The translations under genes were made by a program, and so were the position numbers. The notes beneath the pieces were generated by a model. It was not told the origin of the DNA. It saw only the letters and a list, made by a program, of their open reading frames with translations, and ran no database searches. From an uncultured Actinomycetes bacterium (GTDB taxonomy: Bacteria > Actinomycetota > Acidimicrobiia > Acidimicrobiales > Microtrichaceae), in contig CAIYGQ010000174.1 in the NCBI GenBank assembly GCA_903925745.1, forward strand, positions 1 to 64,000: a DNA stretch of 64,000 bases. Direction: 5' to 3'. Below are positions 18,241 to 30,614 of this stretch, piece by piece. Positions within the stretch are counted from its first letter, which is position 1. The number at the start of each line of letters is the position of its first letter.

Positions 18241-18332
18241 GACGTCGGCGACCCGGCACCGGGTGACGAGCGCCACGCCGGGTTCCGGGCCACAGTTGTC
18301 AAGACAAACCCCGACGCGCCCGATACCGAACC

Positions 18333-18860
18333 GTGACCAGTGACTCTCCCCCCCGAAACCCGGAGCCCTCGGTGCTCGGGCGCGTCCGGCGGTGGGTGGT
18401 CGTCATCGCCACGTTGCTCGGCATCGGGGTGCTCAGCGGCGCGCTGACGTCCTGTGTGACGCCGGCGGTCAGGCCGGCCGCCACGCTCGAGAGCACGGCG
18501 GCCGATCGGACAGCGGTGCGGGATCTGATCAACGCGAGCCGGGCCCAGAACCGGCTCGGACTCCTGGCTCCCAACCCGATCCTGGACCTCAAGGCCGACA
18601 TGTGGGCGCAGTACCTGCGGGGGATCTGCGCGCTCAAGCACTCGAGGCTCGCGGACGGCGCCCCCCCGGGTTGGCGGAAGCTCGGCGAGAACGTCGGCAA
18701 GGGCGGCACCATCCCGCAGATCCACGAGGCCTACCTGCGCTCGCCGTCGCACCGGGCCAACATCCTCGACGGGTCCTTCACCCAGGTCGGGACCGCTGCG
18801 GTGTGGGGCAACTGCGGGGGCTACCGCACCGTGTTCACGGTCCAGGAGTTCATGAAGTGA
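18333..18860 (+). CDS. CAP/SCP (YkwD-like) domain lipoprotein
   Basis: Lipobox LSGALTSC; LINASRAQNRLGLLAPNPILD...LGENVGKGGTIPQIHEAYLRSPSHRANILDGSFTQVG. Confidence 0.85.
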   Translation: MTSDSPPRNPEPSVLGRVRRWVVVIATLLGIGVLSGALTSCVTPAVRPAATLESTAADRTAVRDLINASRAQNRLGLLAPNPILDLKADMWAQYLRGICALKHSRLADGAPPGWRKLGENVGKGGTIPQIHEAYLRSPSHRANILDGSFTQVGTAAVWGNCGGYRTVFTVQEFMK

Positions 18861-18894
18861 TCCTGCCGGGCGGGCCGTGTGCGAGGCTGCGCCC

Positions 18895-19149
18895 GTGGAG
18901 ATCGCCGACTTCCAGCAGTTGATGGAGGATCTCTACGGCCCGGGTGACCGGGAGCGCGGGATCCCCTCGACGGTGGCCTGGCTCTGCGAGGAGACCGGGG
19001 AGCTGGCCCAGGCGGTCCGCAAGGGGTCGGTGGAGGACCAGCTCCACGAGCTCGGAGACGTGCTGGCCTGGTTGGCGTCGCTCGCCAACCAGCTGGGGCT
19101 CTCGTTGCAGGACGCGGCCCAGCGCTACGTCGACGATCCGCCGGCCTGA
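18895..19149 (+). CDS. MazG-like nucleotide pyrophosphohydrolase
   Basis: VEIADFQQLMEDLY...TVAWLCEETGELAQAVRKG...ELGDVLAWLASLANQLGL (GTG start; ORF track starts 18877). Confidence 0.8.
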   Translation: MEIADFQQLMEDLYGPGDRERGIPSTVAWLCEETGELAQAVRKGSVEDQLHELGDVLAWLASLANQLGLSLQDAAQRYVDDPPA

Positions 19150-19197
19150 TCCGCGGGCCCGGCCGTTCCGGGGGGTCCCGATGAACCCCGCCCGAGG

Positions 19198-21534
<2,337 letters not shown>

Positions 21535-21596
21535 CGCCGACCGCAGGCGACCTGGGCTGACCCGGCTCACGTCGACCGGGTCCGCGACGACCGGGA

Positions 21597-22820
21597 TCAG
21601 AACGTGGCGCGGTCCAGCTCGAAGGCGTCGTGGAGCACCTGGACCGCACGGTCGGCGGCATCCTCGGCGATCACGCACGAGATCCGGATCGCCGAGGTCG
21701 AGATCATCTCGATGTTGATGTCGTTGGCGGCGAGCACCTCGAACATCGTCGCAGCGACTCCCGGGTTGGACTTCATCCCGGCCCCGATCACCGAGACCTT
21801 CGCGATGTGGTGGTCCGACAGCACCGTCGTCGACCCCGTGTCGCCGCGCTGCTCCTCGCAGACCTGCACGGCGCGGTCCAGGTCGGTGTGCGGCACCGTG
21901 AACGAGATGTCGGTGACCCCGGCCGCCGAGACGTTCTGGACGATCATGTCCACGTTCACCTCGGCGTCGGCGAGCTCGCGGAACAACCGGGCCGCCACGC
22001 CGGGCCGGTCCGGGACCCCGGCGACGGTGACCTTGGCCTCGGACGAGTCGGCCACGACCGACCGGATCAACGCTGCTTCCATCTCAGGGTCCTCCTCGAC
22101 GATCCAGGTGCCCGGTTCCCACGTGAACGCCGACCGGACGTGCAGCGGCACACCGTGACGGTGCGCGTACTCGACGGAACGCATGGCGGGCTTGGGGCAA
22201 CCGGCGGCGGTCATCTCGAGCATCTCGTCGAAGGTGATGCTCTGCATGCGTCGGGCGGCACTGACGACCCGCGGGTCGGTGGTGAACACCCCCGACACGT
22301 CCGTGTAGAGCTCACAGGCGTCGGCACCGAGCGCCTTGGCCAGCGCGACGGCCGTCGTGTCCGAGCCGCCGCGACCGAGGAAGGTGACGTCGTGGTCGGT
22401 CGACACACCCTGGGACCCGGCCACGACCGGGACCCGGCCCTGGTCCAGAGCGGCGCGTATGCGCTCGGCGCCGACCTCCAGGATCCGGGCGTTCCGATGG
22501 TTGGTGTCGGTGACGAACCCGGCCTGACTCCCCGTGTAGCTGCCGGACGGCACGCCGATCGCCTCCAGGGCCATGGCGACCAGGGCGATCGCCTTGCGCT
22601 CCCCGGCTGTCACGAGCATGTCCATCTCCCGGCCCGGAAGGTCCTCGGACACCTCGGCGGCCAGGCGCAGCAGGTCGTCGGTCTCCTTGCCCATGGCCGA
22701 GACGACCAGCACGACCTGGTCGCCTCGCCGGTGCGAACGCGCGACCTGGTCGGCCACCGTCCGGATCCGCTCCGCGTCCGCGACCGACGTCCCGCCGAAC
22801 TTCTGGACCAACAACGCCAC
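21597..22820 (-). CDS. lysC: aspartate kinase with ACT repeats
   Basis: VALLVQKFGGTSVADAERI, FLGRGGSDTTAVALAKAL, MKSNPGVAATMFEVLAANDINIEMISTS. Confidence 0.95.
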   Translation of the reverse strand: MALLVQKFGGTSVADAERIRTVADQVARSHRRGDQVVLVVSAMGKETDDLLRLAAEVSEDLPGREMDMLVTAGERKAIALVAMALEAIGVPSGSYTGSQAGFVTDTNHRNARILEVGAERIRAALDQGRVPVVAGSQGVSTDHDVTFLGRGGSDTTAVALAKALGADACELYTDVSGVFTTDPRVVSAARRMQSITFDEMLEMTAAGCPKPAMRSVEYAHRHGVPLHVRSAFTWEPGTWIVEEDPEMEAALIRSVVADSSEAKVTVAGVPDRPGVAARLFRELADAEVNVDMIVQNVSAAGVTDISFTVPHTDLDRAVQVCEEQRGDTGSTTVLSDHHIAKVSVIGAGMKSNPGVAATMFEVLAANDINIEMISTSAIRISCVIAEDAADRAVQVLHDAFELDRATF

Positions 22821-22935
22821 GGCCCGAACGCTACACGGCGGCCCCGGGACGACCGCAGGGCCTCGTCCGCAGCGGCCGACGTCACGGCCGAGCTCGCGGC
22901 CGGGGCGGTGGCGACCGACGCTACGCTCACCGGCC

Positions 22936-23808
22936 GTGGGGACCAGCGCCGAGAAGCACGCACGCCAGAAGCAGGGTCGGACCGCCCGCGTCCAGCAGGC
23001 CCGCAAGCAGCTCACCCGCCAGCAGCGCAAGCAGCGGGTCGTGACCGTGGTCGGCATCGTGCTCGCCGCCGCCCTGCTGCTGAGCGTCGCCGCCATGCTC
23101 GTCCAGGACTCCAGCCCGACCCCGTCGGACGGATCGACGACCACGACGACCACGACGACGACCCCGGAGCAGACCACCACGACCGTCGACACGGGAGCTG
23201 CGCTCCCGGCGCCGCCCGAGGGGATCACGCTCACGCAGGCGACACCGTGCCCGCCCGCCGAAGGATCCCAGAAGCGGGTCCAGAAGTTCGCCGGACCGCC
23301 GCCGACGTGCATCGACCCGGCGGCGACCTACACCGCCGAGGTCACCACCAACAAGGGCACGTTCACGATGCAGCTCGACCCGGCCGCGGCACCCGTCGCC
23401 AGCAACAACTTCGTGGTGCTCAGCCGGTACCGGTTCTTCGACGGCGTCGCCTTCCACCGCATCGTTCCCGGCTTCGTCATCCAGGGCGGTGACGGCGATG
23501 GCGAGCCCTGGGGCAACAACGACCTGGGCTACACCTTCGGCGACGAGCTCCCGAGCGGACCCGAGGCCTACACCGACTACTCACTCGCGATGGCCAACGC
23601 CGGTCCGGCGACCAACGGCAGCCAGTTCTTCGTGGTCCTGCCGGGCGGAGGCCAACAGCTCAACCCGGCCAACTACAGCCGCTTCGGCGAGGTCATCTCG
23701 GGCCGCGAGGTCATCGACGCGATCGGAGCGCTCGGCAACGAGAACCAGGAGCCGACGGAACCGGTCGTGATCGAGTCGGTCAGGATCACCGAGACCCCGG
23801 CCGCCTGA
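22936..23808 (+). CDS. membrane-anchored cyclophilin-type peptidyl-prolyl isomerase
   Basis: TM segment VVTVVGIVLAAALLLSVAAML, Thr-rich linker, FFDGVAFHRIVPGFVIQGGD, NGSQFFVVL. Confidence 0.9.
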   Translation: MGTSAEKHARQKQGRTARVQQARKQLTRQQRKQRVVTVVGIVLAAALLLSVAAMLVQDSSPTPSDGSTTTTTTTTTPEQTTTTVDTGAALPAPPEGITLTQATPCPPAEGSQKRVQKFAGPPPTCIDPAATYTAEVTTNKGTFTMQLDPAAAPVASNNFVVLSRYRFFDGVAFHRIVPGFVIQGGDGDGEPWGNNDLGYTFGDELPSGPEAYTDYSLAMANAGPATNGSQFFVVLPGGGQQLNPANYSRFGEVISGREVIDAIGALGNENQEPTEPVVIESVRITETPAA

Positions 23809-23845
23809 GGCGGAACCGGCGGCGACCCGGGCGCGGTCGCCGGGC

Positions 23846-24529
23846 TCAGCGCTCGAGCGCGGCGTTGAGCACCCGGGGGAGGGCGTCCAGGTCGACACGG
23901 CGACCGGCCAGGAACACCTGTACCTCACCGTCGCCGACCACGGTCCACTCACCCGGACCGCCGTGCACCAGCGCCGTCGCCTCGTCGATGCCGACGACCG
24001 GCAGGTCCGGCGGTGCCAACTCCACGGTGCGGTGCCACTTGTCGGGTGACCAGCGGTTCCGCCGGGGCACGAACGTCGCCGTCGTGACGAGCTCGAGCCC
24101 GACGGTGAAGGCGCCCCCACGGCTGTCGACCATGTGGGTGCACACCACCGACGTGGCCTCACCGGCCACGGCGACCACGGCACCGTTGTCCCAGGCCGCG
24201 ACGAGCGCGTCGAGCAGCGGCGTGTCCTTCAGCACCGACCGGAGGTGCATCGGGGAACCGCTCGAGACGTAGACGGCGGACGCACCGGCGACGGCGGCCG
24301 CGGCCTCGGGCAGCATCGCCTGGGCCCGTCGGTAGACGTCCAGCACGCGCACCTGCACGCCGAGCGGATCCAGGTGGGAGCGGGCCCGGTCGATGGCGAG
24401 CTCGGGTCGCTCGTAGGCGAGTGCCGCCGGGACGACCAGGACGTCACCGAGACCTGCGAGCAGGTCGGCGTCGAAGGTGCACGCGTCGGTCCACTCTCCA
24501 CCACCCACCAGGGCCAGCGTGCCGCTCAT
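23846..24529 (-). CDS. peptidase S51 / cyanophycinase-like protein
   Basis: MSGTLALVGGGEWTDACTFDADLL...AVYVSSGSPMHLRSVL...VAVAGEATSVVCTHMVD. Confidence 0.65.
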   Translation of the reverse strand: MSGTLALVGGGEWTDACTFDADLLAGLGDVLVVPAALAYERPELAIDRARSHLDPLGVQVRVLDVYRRAQAMLPEAAAAVAGASAVYVSSGSPMHLRSVLKDTPLLDALVAAWDNGAVVAVAGEATSVVCTHMVDSRGGAFTVGLELVTTATFVPRRNRWSPDKWHRTVELAPPDLPVVGIDEATALVHGGPGEWTVVGDGEVQVFLAGRRVDLDALPRVLNAALER

Positions 24530-24707
24530 GCTCGTCGTGCTCCTCCGTGCGGCACCGCCACCCGGGGGAGTTCGGCGGTGCGGGCGACAGCCTGTCACGC
24601 GGCCCGACGACCGGGCCATCCCGTCACGCACCGTTGCGCCGTGCGACGCGCGGTCGTCCGAACCCCGGCTTGGGGCGTGGATCGGCTCGCTCGCTAGCAT
24701 CGCCGCC

Positions 24708-25562
24708 ATGACGATCCAACGTGTGGGCATCCTCGGCAGCGGCATCATGGGTTCGGGCATCGCGGAGGTGGCCGCCAAGTCGGGCCACTCCGTGGTCCTG
24801 CGGTCCCGACAGCAGGCGACCGCCGACGCAATGCTGGCCTCGCTCGAGAAGTCCCTGGCCAAGCAGGTCGAGCGGGGCAAGCTCGAGCAGTCGGCCGCCG
24901 ACGAGGTGCGGGCGCGCGTCTCTGCGACCGACGACCTGTCCGCCGTCGCCGACTGCGACCTGGTCATCGAGTCGGTCGTCGAGGACCTGGATGTGAAGCG
25001 GGCGCTGTTCGCCGAACTCGACGGGATCTGTGGCGAGTCGACGATCCTCGCCACCAACACCTCGACGCTGCCGGTGGTGGAGATGGCGGTCGCGACGAAC
25101 CGCCCGCAGAACGTCTGCGGCGTGCACTTCTTCAACCCCGCACCCGCCATGGCCCTCGTCGAGATCGTCCGACCCCTGACGGCCTCGGACGAGACCATCG
25201 CCGCCTGCCGGGCCTTCGCCGAGGCCTGCGGCAAGTCGCCGGTCGAGGTGAAGGACCGGGCCGGCTTCATCGTCAACGCCCTGTTGTTCCCGTACCTGAA
25301 CAACGCCGTCCGCATGCTCGAGAACGGCACGGCGAGCGCCGAGGACATCGACGCCGCCATGAAGGGTGGGTGCGGGTTCCCCATGGGACCACTCGCCCTG
25401 CTCGACCTGGTGGGTCTGGACACGTCGGTGGCGATCCTGGACGCGCTCTACGACGAGTTCCGCGACCCGAACTACGCCGCCATGCCGGTGCTGCGGCGCA
25501 TGGTCGCGGCCGGCCAGCTCGGTCGGAAGTCGGGCGCCGGCTTCTACGACTACTCGCGCTGA
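24708..25562 (+). CDS. 3-hydroxybutyryl-CoA dehydrogenase family
   Basis: VGILGSGIMGSGIAEVAAKSGHSVVLRSR, NTSTLPVVEMA, GVHFFNPAPAMALVEIV, GFPMGPLALLDLVGLD. Confidence 0.92.
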   Translation: MTIQRVGILGSGIMGSGIAEVAAKSGHSVVLRSRQQATADAMLASLEKSLAKQVERGKLEQSAADEVRARVSATDDLSAVADCDLVIESVVEDLDVKRALFAELDGICGESTILATNTSTLPVVEMAVATNRPQNVCGVHFFNPAPAMALVEIVRPLTASDETIAACRAFAEACGKSPVEVKDRAGFIVNALLFPYLNNAVRMLENGTASAEDIDAAMKGGCGFPMGPLALLDLVGLDTSVAILDALYDEFRDPNYAAMPVLRRMVAAGQLGRKSGAGFYDYSR

Positions 25563-26251
25563 GGTCCACCCCCTCGCCGGTCGAGCCGCCGCCGAGTCGC
25601 TGGGCGTTCCCGGATCCGCTCGACGGGCCGGGCGACGGCCCCGTGGTGCTCGGCGGGGACCTGGAGGCGGGAACCCTGCTCGCCGCCTACCGGACCGGGC
25701 TGTTCCCGATGCCGGTCGGCCGTCGGGACCTGGCCTGGTTCTCGCCCGACCCCCGGGCGGTCCTGCCCGCCCGGGGCGTCCACGTGTCCCGCTCGCTCCG
25801 ACGGGTCCTGGGCCGCTTCGATGTCACCACCGACCGCCGGTTCGAGGACGTGGTGCGCGCCTGCGGTGACCCGGCCCGACCCCACGGCTGGATCGACGGG
25901 CGCATCGTGGAGGCCTACGTGCGGCTGCACGAACTCGGCTGGGCGCACAGCGTGGAGGTCTGGCGTGACGGCGAGCTCGCCGGCGGCCTGTACGGCGTGG
26001 CGATCGGGGGGCTGTTCGCCGCCGAGTCGATGTTCCACCACGTGCGGGATGCGTCCAAGGTCGCCGTCGTGGCCGCGGACCGGATCGTCTCCAGTGCGAC
26101 CGGGACGCTGTTCGACGTCCAGTGGCAGACGCCCCACCTGGCATCCCTGGGCGTGGTCGAGGTGCCCCGGCGTCGGTACCTGGACCTGCTCGGCGTCGCC
26201 TGCACCGCCCCCGGACCCGACTGGGACCGCCCGGTCCGACTGCGCGACTGA
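25559..26251 (+). CDS. aat: leucyl/phenylalanyl-tRNA-protein transferase
   Basis: PPSRWAFPDPLD, GGDLEAGTLLAAYRTGLFPMP, WFSPDPRAVLP, GGLYGVAIGGLFAAESMFH; start uncertain (no ATG/GTG/TTG near the expected N-terminus; CTG at 25559 proposed). Confidence 0.85.
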   Translation: MRSTPSPVEPPPSRWAFPDPLDGPGDGPVVLGGDLEAGTLLAAYRTGLFPMPVGRRDLAWFSPDPRAVLPARGVHVSRSLRRVLGRFDVTTDRRFEDVVRACGDPARPHGWIDGRIVEAYVRLHELGWAHSVEVWRDGELAGGLYGVAIGGLFAAESMFHHVRDASKVAVVAADRIVSSATGTLFDVQWQTPHLASLGVVEVPRRRYLDLLGVACTAPGPDWDRPVRLRD

Positions 26252-26263
26252 CCGGGCGGCGCC

Positions 26264-27400
26264 TCAGGCGACCGCCTCGGGCGTCGGCCTGGTGTGCCGC
26301 CGCGAGGCCTGGACCCGCCACACCAGGAAGGTGATGATCCCGATCACGATCTGGGGGATGAACGTGGCGGCCCGCCACAACAGATCGGCGGCGAGCGCCT
26401 GGTCCTGGTCCATGCCGAACGCCGCGAGGAGCGCGACCAGGGCCGCGTCCACCGTCCCGAGGCCACCCGGGGTGACGGGGATGAATCCGGCCAGGCGGGC
26501 GACGGCGAAGGCTGCGAACACCTCGGCGGGATTCACCCCGGTGCTGGTCCCGCCCAAGCCGTAGATGGCCACGAGGAGCACGAAGAACTGGCTGAACTGC
26601 TGGGCGAAGTTCGTGACCGTGAGCCGGCCCCAGCGTTGGGCGACGACGTCGTAGGTCTGGTCACGGAAGCGGACGACACCAGAGGTCACCGTCTCCGCCG
26701 GTGTCGACGGCCGGAACCGGTGGACCACGGCGTCGCCCCACCCGCCGATCCGTCGGGCCCACCGCTCACTGCGGAGCACCACGACCATGGCCCCGACGAT
26801 GAGCGCCACGCCGACGAGCCCGCCGACGGCACCGACGACCTGGTTCTGCGTGGCACCACCCTCGACCACCAGGACCGACAGGCCGAGGGCGGGCAGCGCC
26901 AGGGTCACGAGCAGGTTCCAGATGCTCGTCACGGCGATCGCCGATGACGCCTGGGCCGGACCGAACCCGTACCCGCTCAACATGGCGTACTGGACCGCGA
27001 GGCCGAAGGCACCGCCGGCCGGTACCGCGTTCGAGATCATGAACGACGTCTGGCGGACCACGAACGCGTCCCGGAATCGGATTCCCGGCAGGGCCGCCAT
27101 GTAGGGGAAGACGTAGATGATGATGTTGAGGACGGTCACGGCGCCCAGCGCGACGAGCGAGCCGATCGACATCTTCTCGATCGAGTCCCACGCGGCGCCG
27201 TAGTTGGCGAACTTCGGGAAGATCCCGACGAACACCACGACCAGGACCACCACGGTGATCAGGCCGGCGATGAGCTGCTTGCGTCGGTCGAGGCTGCCGC
27301 CGCCGACGGCGGGGGTGGCCGGCCCGGAGGGGGTGTCGGGCACGGCGGTGGCCGACTCGTCGGCGATGCTCCCGTCGCTGGGCTCGGCAGGGTCGGCCAC
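26264..27400 (-). CDS. lysylphosphatidylglycerol synthase TM-region / UPF0104-like flippase family membrane protein
   Basis: Multi-TM; SNAVPAGGAFGLAVQYAML, FIPVTPGGLGTVDAALVALLAAFG. Confidence 0.8.
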   Translation of the reverse strand: MADPAEPSDGSIADESATAVPDTPSGPATPAVGGGSLDRRKQLIAGLITVVVLVVVFVGIFPKFANYGAAWDSIEKMSIGSLVALGAVTVLNIIIYVFPYMAALPGIRFRDAFVVRQTSFMISNAVPAGGAFGLAVQYAMLSGYGFGPAQASSAIAVTSIWNLLVTLALPALGLSVLVVEGGATQNQVVGAVGGLVGVALIVGAMVVVLRSERWARRIGGWGDAVVHRFRPSTPAETVTSGVVRFRDQTYDVVAQRWGRLTVTNFAQQFSQFFVLLVAIYGLGGTSTGVNPAEVFAAFAVARLAGFIPVTPGGLGTVDAALVALLAAFGMDQDQALAADLLWRAATFIPQIVIGIITFLVWRVQASRRHTRPTPEAVA

Positions 27401-27499
27401 GGGCGAACACTACGCCACGGCCCCGAACGCCCGGCCGACCTACGATGCACTCCCGACCGGTCGCCGTCCGGTGACCGCTCCCGGCGACGAGGAGATCCC

Positions 27500-28057
27500 A
27501 TGGGCTACCACCACGTGGCGCTCGCCACCGCCAAGCTGGACGCCACCGACCGCTTCTACACCGAGGCGATGGGCTTCGAGCTGGTGAAGTGCATCACCGC
27601 CCCCACGCCCGAGGGCGGGTGGGCCCGGCACGTCTTCTACCGGAACCCCGACGTGACCGAGGGCGCCCCGGGGATGATCGCCTTCTGGGACCTGCACGGG
27701 GACTACCCGCCGGTCGACGGTGCCATGTCCCGGGCGGTCGGGCTCCCCGAGTGGGTGAACCACCTGGCGTTCCACGCGACCGACCCCGCGGACCTGGAGG
27801 CGCGGCGCAAGCGTTGGCTGGACCTCGGGCTGGAGGTGCTGGACGTCGACCACGGGTTCTGCCGTTCCGTCTACACCCACGATCCCAATGGCACGCTCGT
27901 CGAGTGGTGCTGCGACCTGCGGGAGCTGAACGACGAGGACCGCGCCGCCGCGCTGCGGGACCTGGCCGCCGAGCGGCCGGAGCTGGAGGATCCACCCTCG
28001 GGCATCCAGCACTTCCCCGCCGATGCGTCGCTGCAACCGGACTGGGTGACCGCCTGA
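27500..28057 (+). CDS. VOC (glyoxalase/bleomycin resistance) family protein
   Basis: MGYHHVALATAKLDATDRFYTEAMGFELV...NHLAFHATDP...YTHDPNGTLVEWC. Confidence 0.85.
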   Translation: MGYHHVALATAKLDATDRFYTEAMGFELVKCITAPTPEGGWARHVFYRNPDVTEGAPGMIAFWDLHGDYPPVDGAMSRAVGLPEWVNHLAFHATDPADLEARRKRWLDLGLEVLDVDHGFCRSVYTHDPNGTLVEWCCDLRELNDEDRAAALRDLAAERPELEDPPSGIQHFPADASLQPDWVTA

Positions 28058-28072
28058 GCCGAGCGGACGACG

Positions 28073-30580
28073 TCACTCTCCCTTCGCCATGTTGGCGAAG
28101 AGGGTGCAGTAGTCGAGGAACACGAGCCGGGCGACCCCGGTGCGACCGGCGCGGTGCTTGGCCACGACCACCTCGGCGGTGTCCTTGTCCGGTGAGTCAG
28201 GGTGGTACACCTCGTCCCGGTACAGGAACATCACGACGTCGGCGTCCTGCTCGATCGAGTTGTGCACGATGATTCCGTCGGCCACGAAGTTGTGGGTCCC
28301 CAACACGGTCGCGTCGAACACGGCCTGGGATCCGAGCGGTTCCACCGACACCACCTCGTCCCAGAACACGTCGGACTCGGCGAGCGCCGTGAGTTCCTTG
28401 CTGTCGCACACACCTGCGATGCGGCCCAGACGCTCACGACTCGTCGCACGGGGTCGCGCCGGGGTGCCGAGCAGGTAGCTCCCGCAGTACGGCTCGCCGA
28501 GCTCGGCAGCCAGCTGGCGGTGGGTCATCCCGAGCCGCTCGAGCTCGGCGACGACGACGTCGCGGGCCGCGGGGGGGATGGTGTCGACGTTGGAGTTGGC
28601 CGAGACGTCCTCCAGCGCGGCGAGCGCCCGGCGGGCGGACTCGGCCTCGGGACCCGCCCGGCCGACCGACCGCAGGAACCGTCGCTGGTCCTGGACCCCG
28701 TGGACCCACAACCGCCACGAGCTGGAACGGCCGCTCACCCGAACGACCCGGGCGTGGACCTCGAATCGCAACAGGAGCAGCTGCAGACGACCGAGCAACG
28801 TCCGGTGCCGGCTCGTGCAGAACACCCGCACGAGCGGTCGGCCGCGCAACGTGCCGACACTCGTCGATCCCAGTCGGGTGCAGAGGTGGGCCACGACACG
28901 CGCCAGGTCATCGTCCACGAGGGCGTCGACCCCGACGGGGAGTTCCCCCGTCCGCGCGGCCCGGTCGACCAGCTCGGCGAGGGCGGCCTCGGTCCTCGAC
29001 GGACCGTCAACCGTCGGAGCACCGGTCCCATCGCCCCTGGTGGCCTCGGTCCCGGCGAGGAGGCCCTCGAGGGTCACGGGACGCTCGGGCGGACCGACGC
29101 GGCGTGGGACGGCCAACCGGTCCCCGACGGCCAGTTCATCGAGCCGGACCCAGCCGTCGACGCGGCGGAACGGGTGGTTGGCGGAGGCCTCCACCGACCG
29201 ACCGGAGGCCAGCGTCAACCGGAAGACGTCCTTGGTGCCGCTGGCGAAGACGTGCGTCATGGTGGCCGGAACCAGCTTCCAGTCGTCATCCAGGCTCCAC
29301 ACGGGCACGTCGGCGGCCCCCGATGCCAGCAGTTCGCCCAGGGTGACCGACTCGTTCGTGTCGGCGCGGAGCACGGTGGTCGCAGCCGTGAGGCAGCCGG
29401 ACTCGCGCAGGTCGGCGAGCATCGGGCGCTTGTCCGCCCGGAGCTCGAGCTGACGCGACAACTGGGACAGGGCGACGACCGGGACCTCGAGTTCGCGGGC
29501 CAGCACCTTGAGGCCGCGGCTGATCTCGGCCACCTCCACCTGCCGGCTCTCGGCGTTCGTCCTCCCCTGCATCAACTGGAGGTAGTCGACGACGATCAAC
29601 CCGAGCGGCGTGCCGAGCTTGTCCTGGAGACGACGGGCCTTGGCCCGGATCTCCATGACCGTGAGCGCCGGGTTGTCGTCGATCCACAGCGGCGCCTCAC
29701 CCAGGCGGCCCATGGCCTTCGTGAGCTTCGTCCAGTCCGCGTCGGTCAGGCGTCCAGTCCGCAACTTGGTCGCGTCGACCCGGGCCTCGGCGGCCAGGAG
29801 CCGCTGGGTCAGCTCCAGGTGGCTCATCTCGAGGGAGAAGAACATCACCGGGAGCTGCTCGCGTACCGAGGCGTGCGAGGCCAGCCCGAGGGCGAACGCA
29901 CTCTTGCCCATGGCCGGCCGGGCGCCGACGACGACCAACGCCCCGGGCTGCAGCCCGGACAGGAGCCCGTCCAGGTCCGTGTACCCGGTGGGCGTGCCGG
30001 TGACGGCGTCGCCCCGCTCGTAGAGCTCCTCGAGCTGTTCGAGTGCCTGGTCCAGCAGGGGCGCGAGTTCGGCGAGGGTGTCGGAGGTGCGCCGCTGCGC
30101 CACCGCGAAGATCATGCTCTCGGCGGTGTCGATGGTCTTCTCGATGTCGTCCAGCGGGGAGTACCCGAGTTCGGCGACGTCGTTCGCGGCGCCGATCAGC
30201 TTGCGCAGGAGCGCCTTCTCCTCGACGATCCGCGCGTAGTGCTCGGCGTTGGTGATCGCCGGGGTGTTGGCCTGCAACGACACGAGGGTCGCCGCACCAC
30301 CGACGGCGTCGAGCACTCCGGCCCGGTCGAGTTCCTCGGCGACCGTGAGCGGGTCGACGCCTCGACCCGAGGCGTACAGGGACTGGATGGCCTCGAAGAT
30401 GTGCCGGTGCGCCGGCTTGTAGAAGTCGTCCGACTGGACGATCGTCGCCGACGCCGACACGGCGTGCTCCGACAGGAGCATGGCCCCGAGCAGCGACTGC
30501 TCGGCATCCAGGTTGCTCGGGGGGACTCGGGCCGCCCCGGCGCCGGGCGCAGGCGGTGTGACGGGCGGTTCGGGCGGCAT
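28073..30580 (-). CDS. dnaB: replicative DNA helicase DnaB, intein-containing precursor
   Basis: MPPEPPVTP...PPSNLDAEQSLLGAMLLS, GARPAMGKSAFALGLA, SIEQDADVVMFLYRDEVY; host exteins interrupted by intein. Confidence 0.95.
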   Translation of the reverse strand: MPPEPPVTPPAPGAGAARVPPSNLDAEQSLLGAMLLSEHAVSASATIVQSDDFYKPAHRHIFEAIQSLYASGRGVDPLTVAEELDRAGVLDAVGGAATLVSLQANTPAITNAEHYARIVEEKALLRKLIGAANDVAELGYSPLDDIEKTIDTAESMIFAVAQRRTSDTLAELAPLLDQALEQLEELYERGDAVTGTPTGYTDLDGLLSGLQPGALVVVGARPAMGKSAFALGLASHASVREQLPVMFFSLEMSHLELTQRLLAAEARVDATKLRTGRLTDADWTKLTKAMGRLGEAPLWIDDNPALTVMEIRAKARRLQDKLGTPLGLIVVDYLQLMQGRTNAESRQVEVAEISRGLKVLARELEVPVVALSQLSRQLELRADKRPMLADLRESGCLTAATTVLRADTNESVTLGELLASGAADVPVWSLDDDWKLVPATMTHVFASGTKDVFRLTLASGRSVEASANHPFRRVDGWVRLDELAVGDRLAVPRRVGPPERPVTLEGLLAGTEATRGDGTGAPTVDGPSRTEAALAELVDRAARTGELPVGVDALVDDDLARVVAHLCTRLGSTSVGTLRGRPLVRVFCTSRHRTLLGRLQLLLLRFEVHARVVRVSGRSSSWRLWVHGVQDQRRFLRSVGRAGPEAESARRALAALEDVSANSNVDTIPPAARDVVVAELERLGMTHRQLAAELGEPYCGSYLLGTPARPRATSRERLGRIAGVCDSKELTALAESDVFWDEVVSVEPLGSQAVFDATVLGTHNFVADGIIVHNSIEQDADVVMFLYRDEVYHPDSPDKDTAEVVVAKHRAGRTGVARLVFLDYCTLFANMAKGE
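28259..29395 (-). other. intein in DnaB (about 379 aa) between DLRESG and SIEQDAD
   Basis: Begins C-LTAATTVLRADT, block B ASANHPFRRVDGWVRLDEL, ends VFDATVLGTHNFVADGIIVHN followed by Ser. Confidence 0.95.
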
Positions 30581-30614
30581 CGCCCACCATCCTCTGTTGT
30601 TCACCCTGTGGCCA

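Noticed and set aside
23154-23190. ACG/ACC triplet run in cyclophilin gene as a microsatellite or CRISPR-like repeat
   Set aside because: In-frame Thr-rich linker common in high-GC exported proteins
21630-23492. 620-aa plus-strand ORF over lysC
   Set aside because: Antisense shadow of aspartate kinase and out-of-frame shadow of cyclophilin
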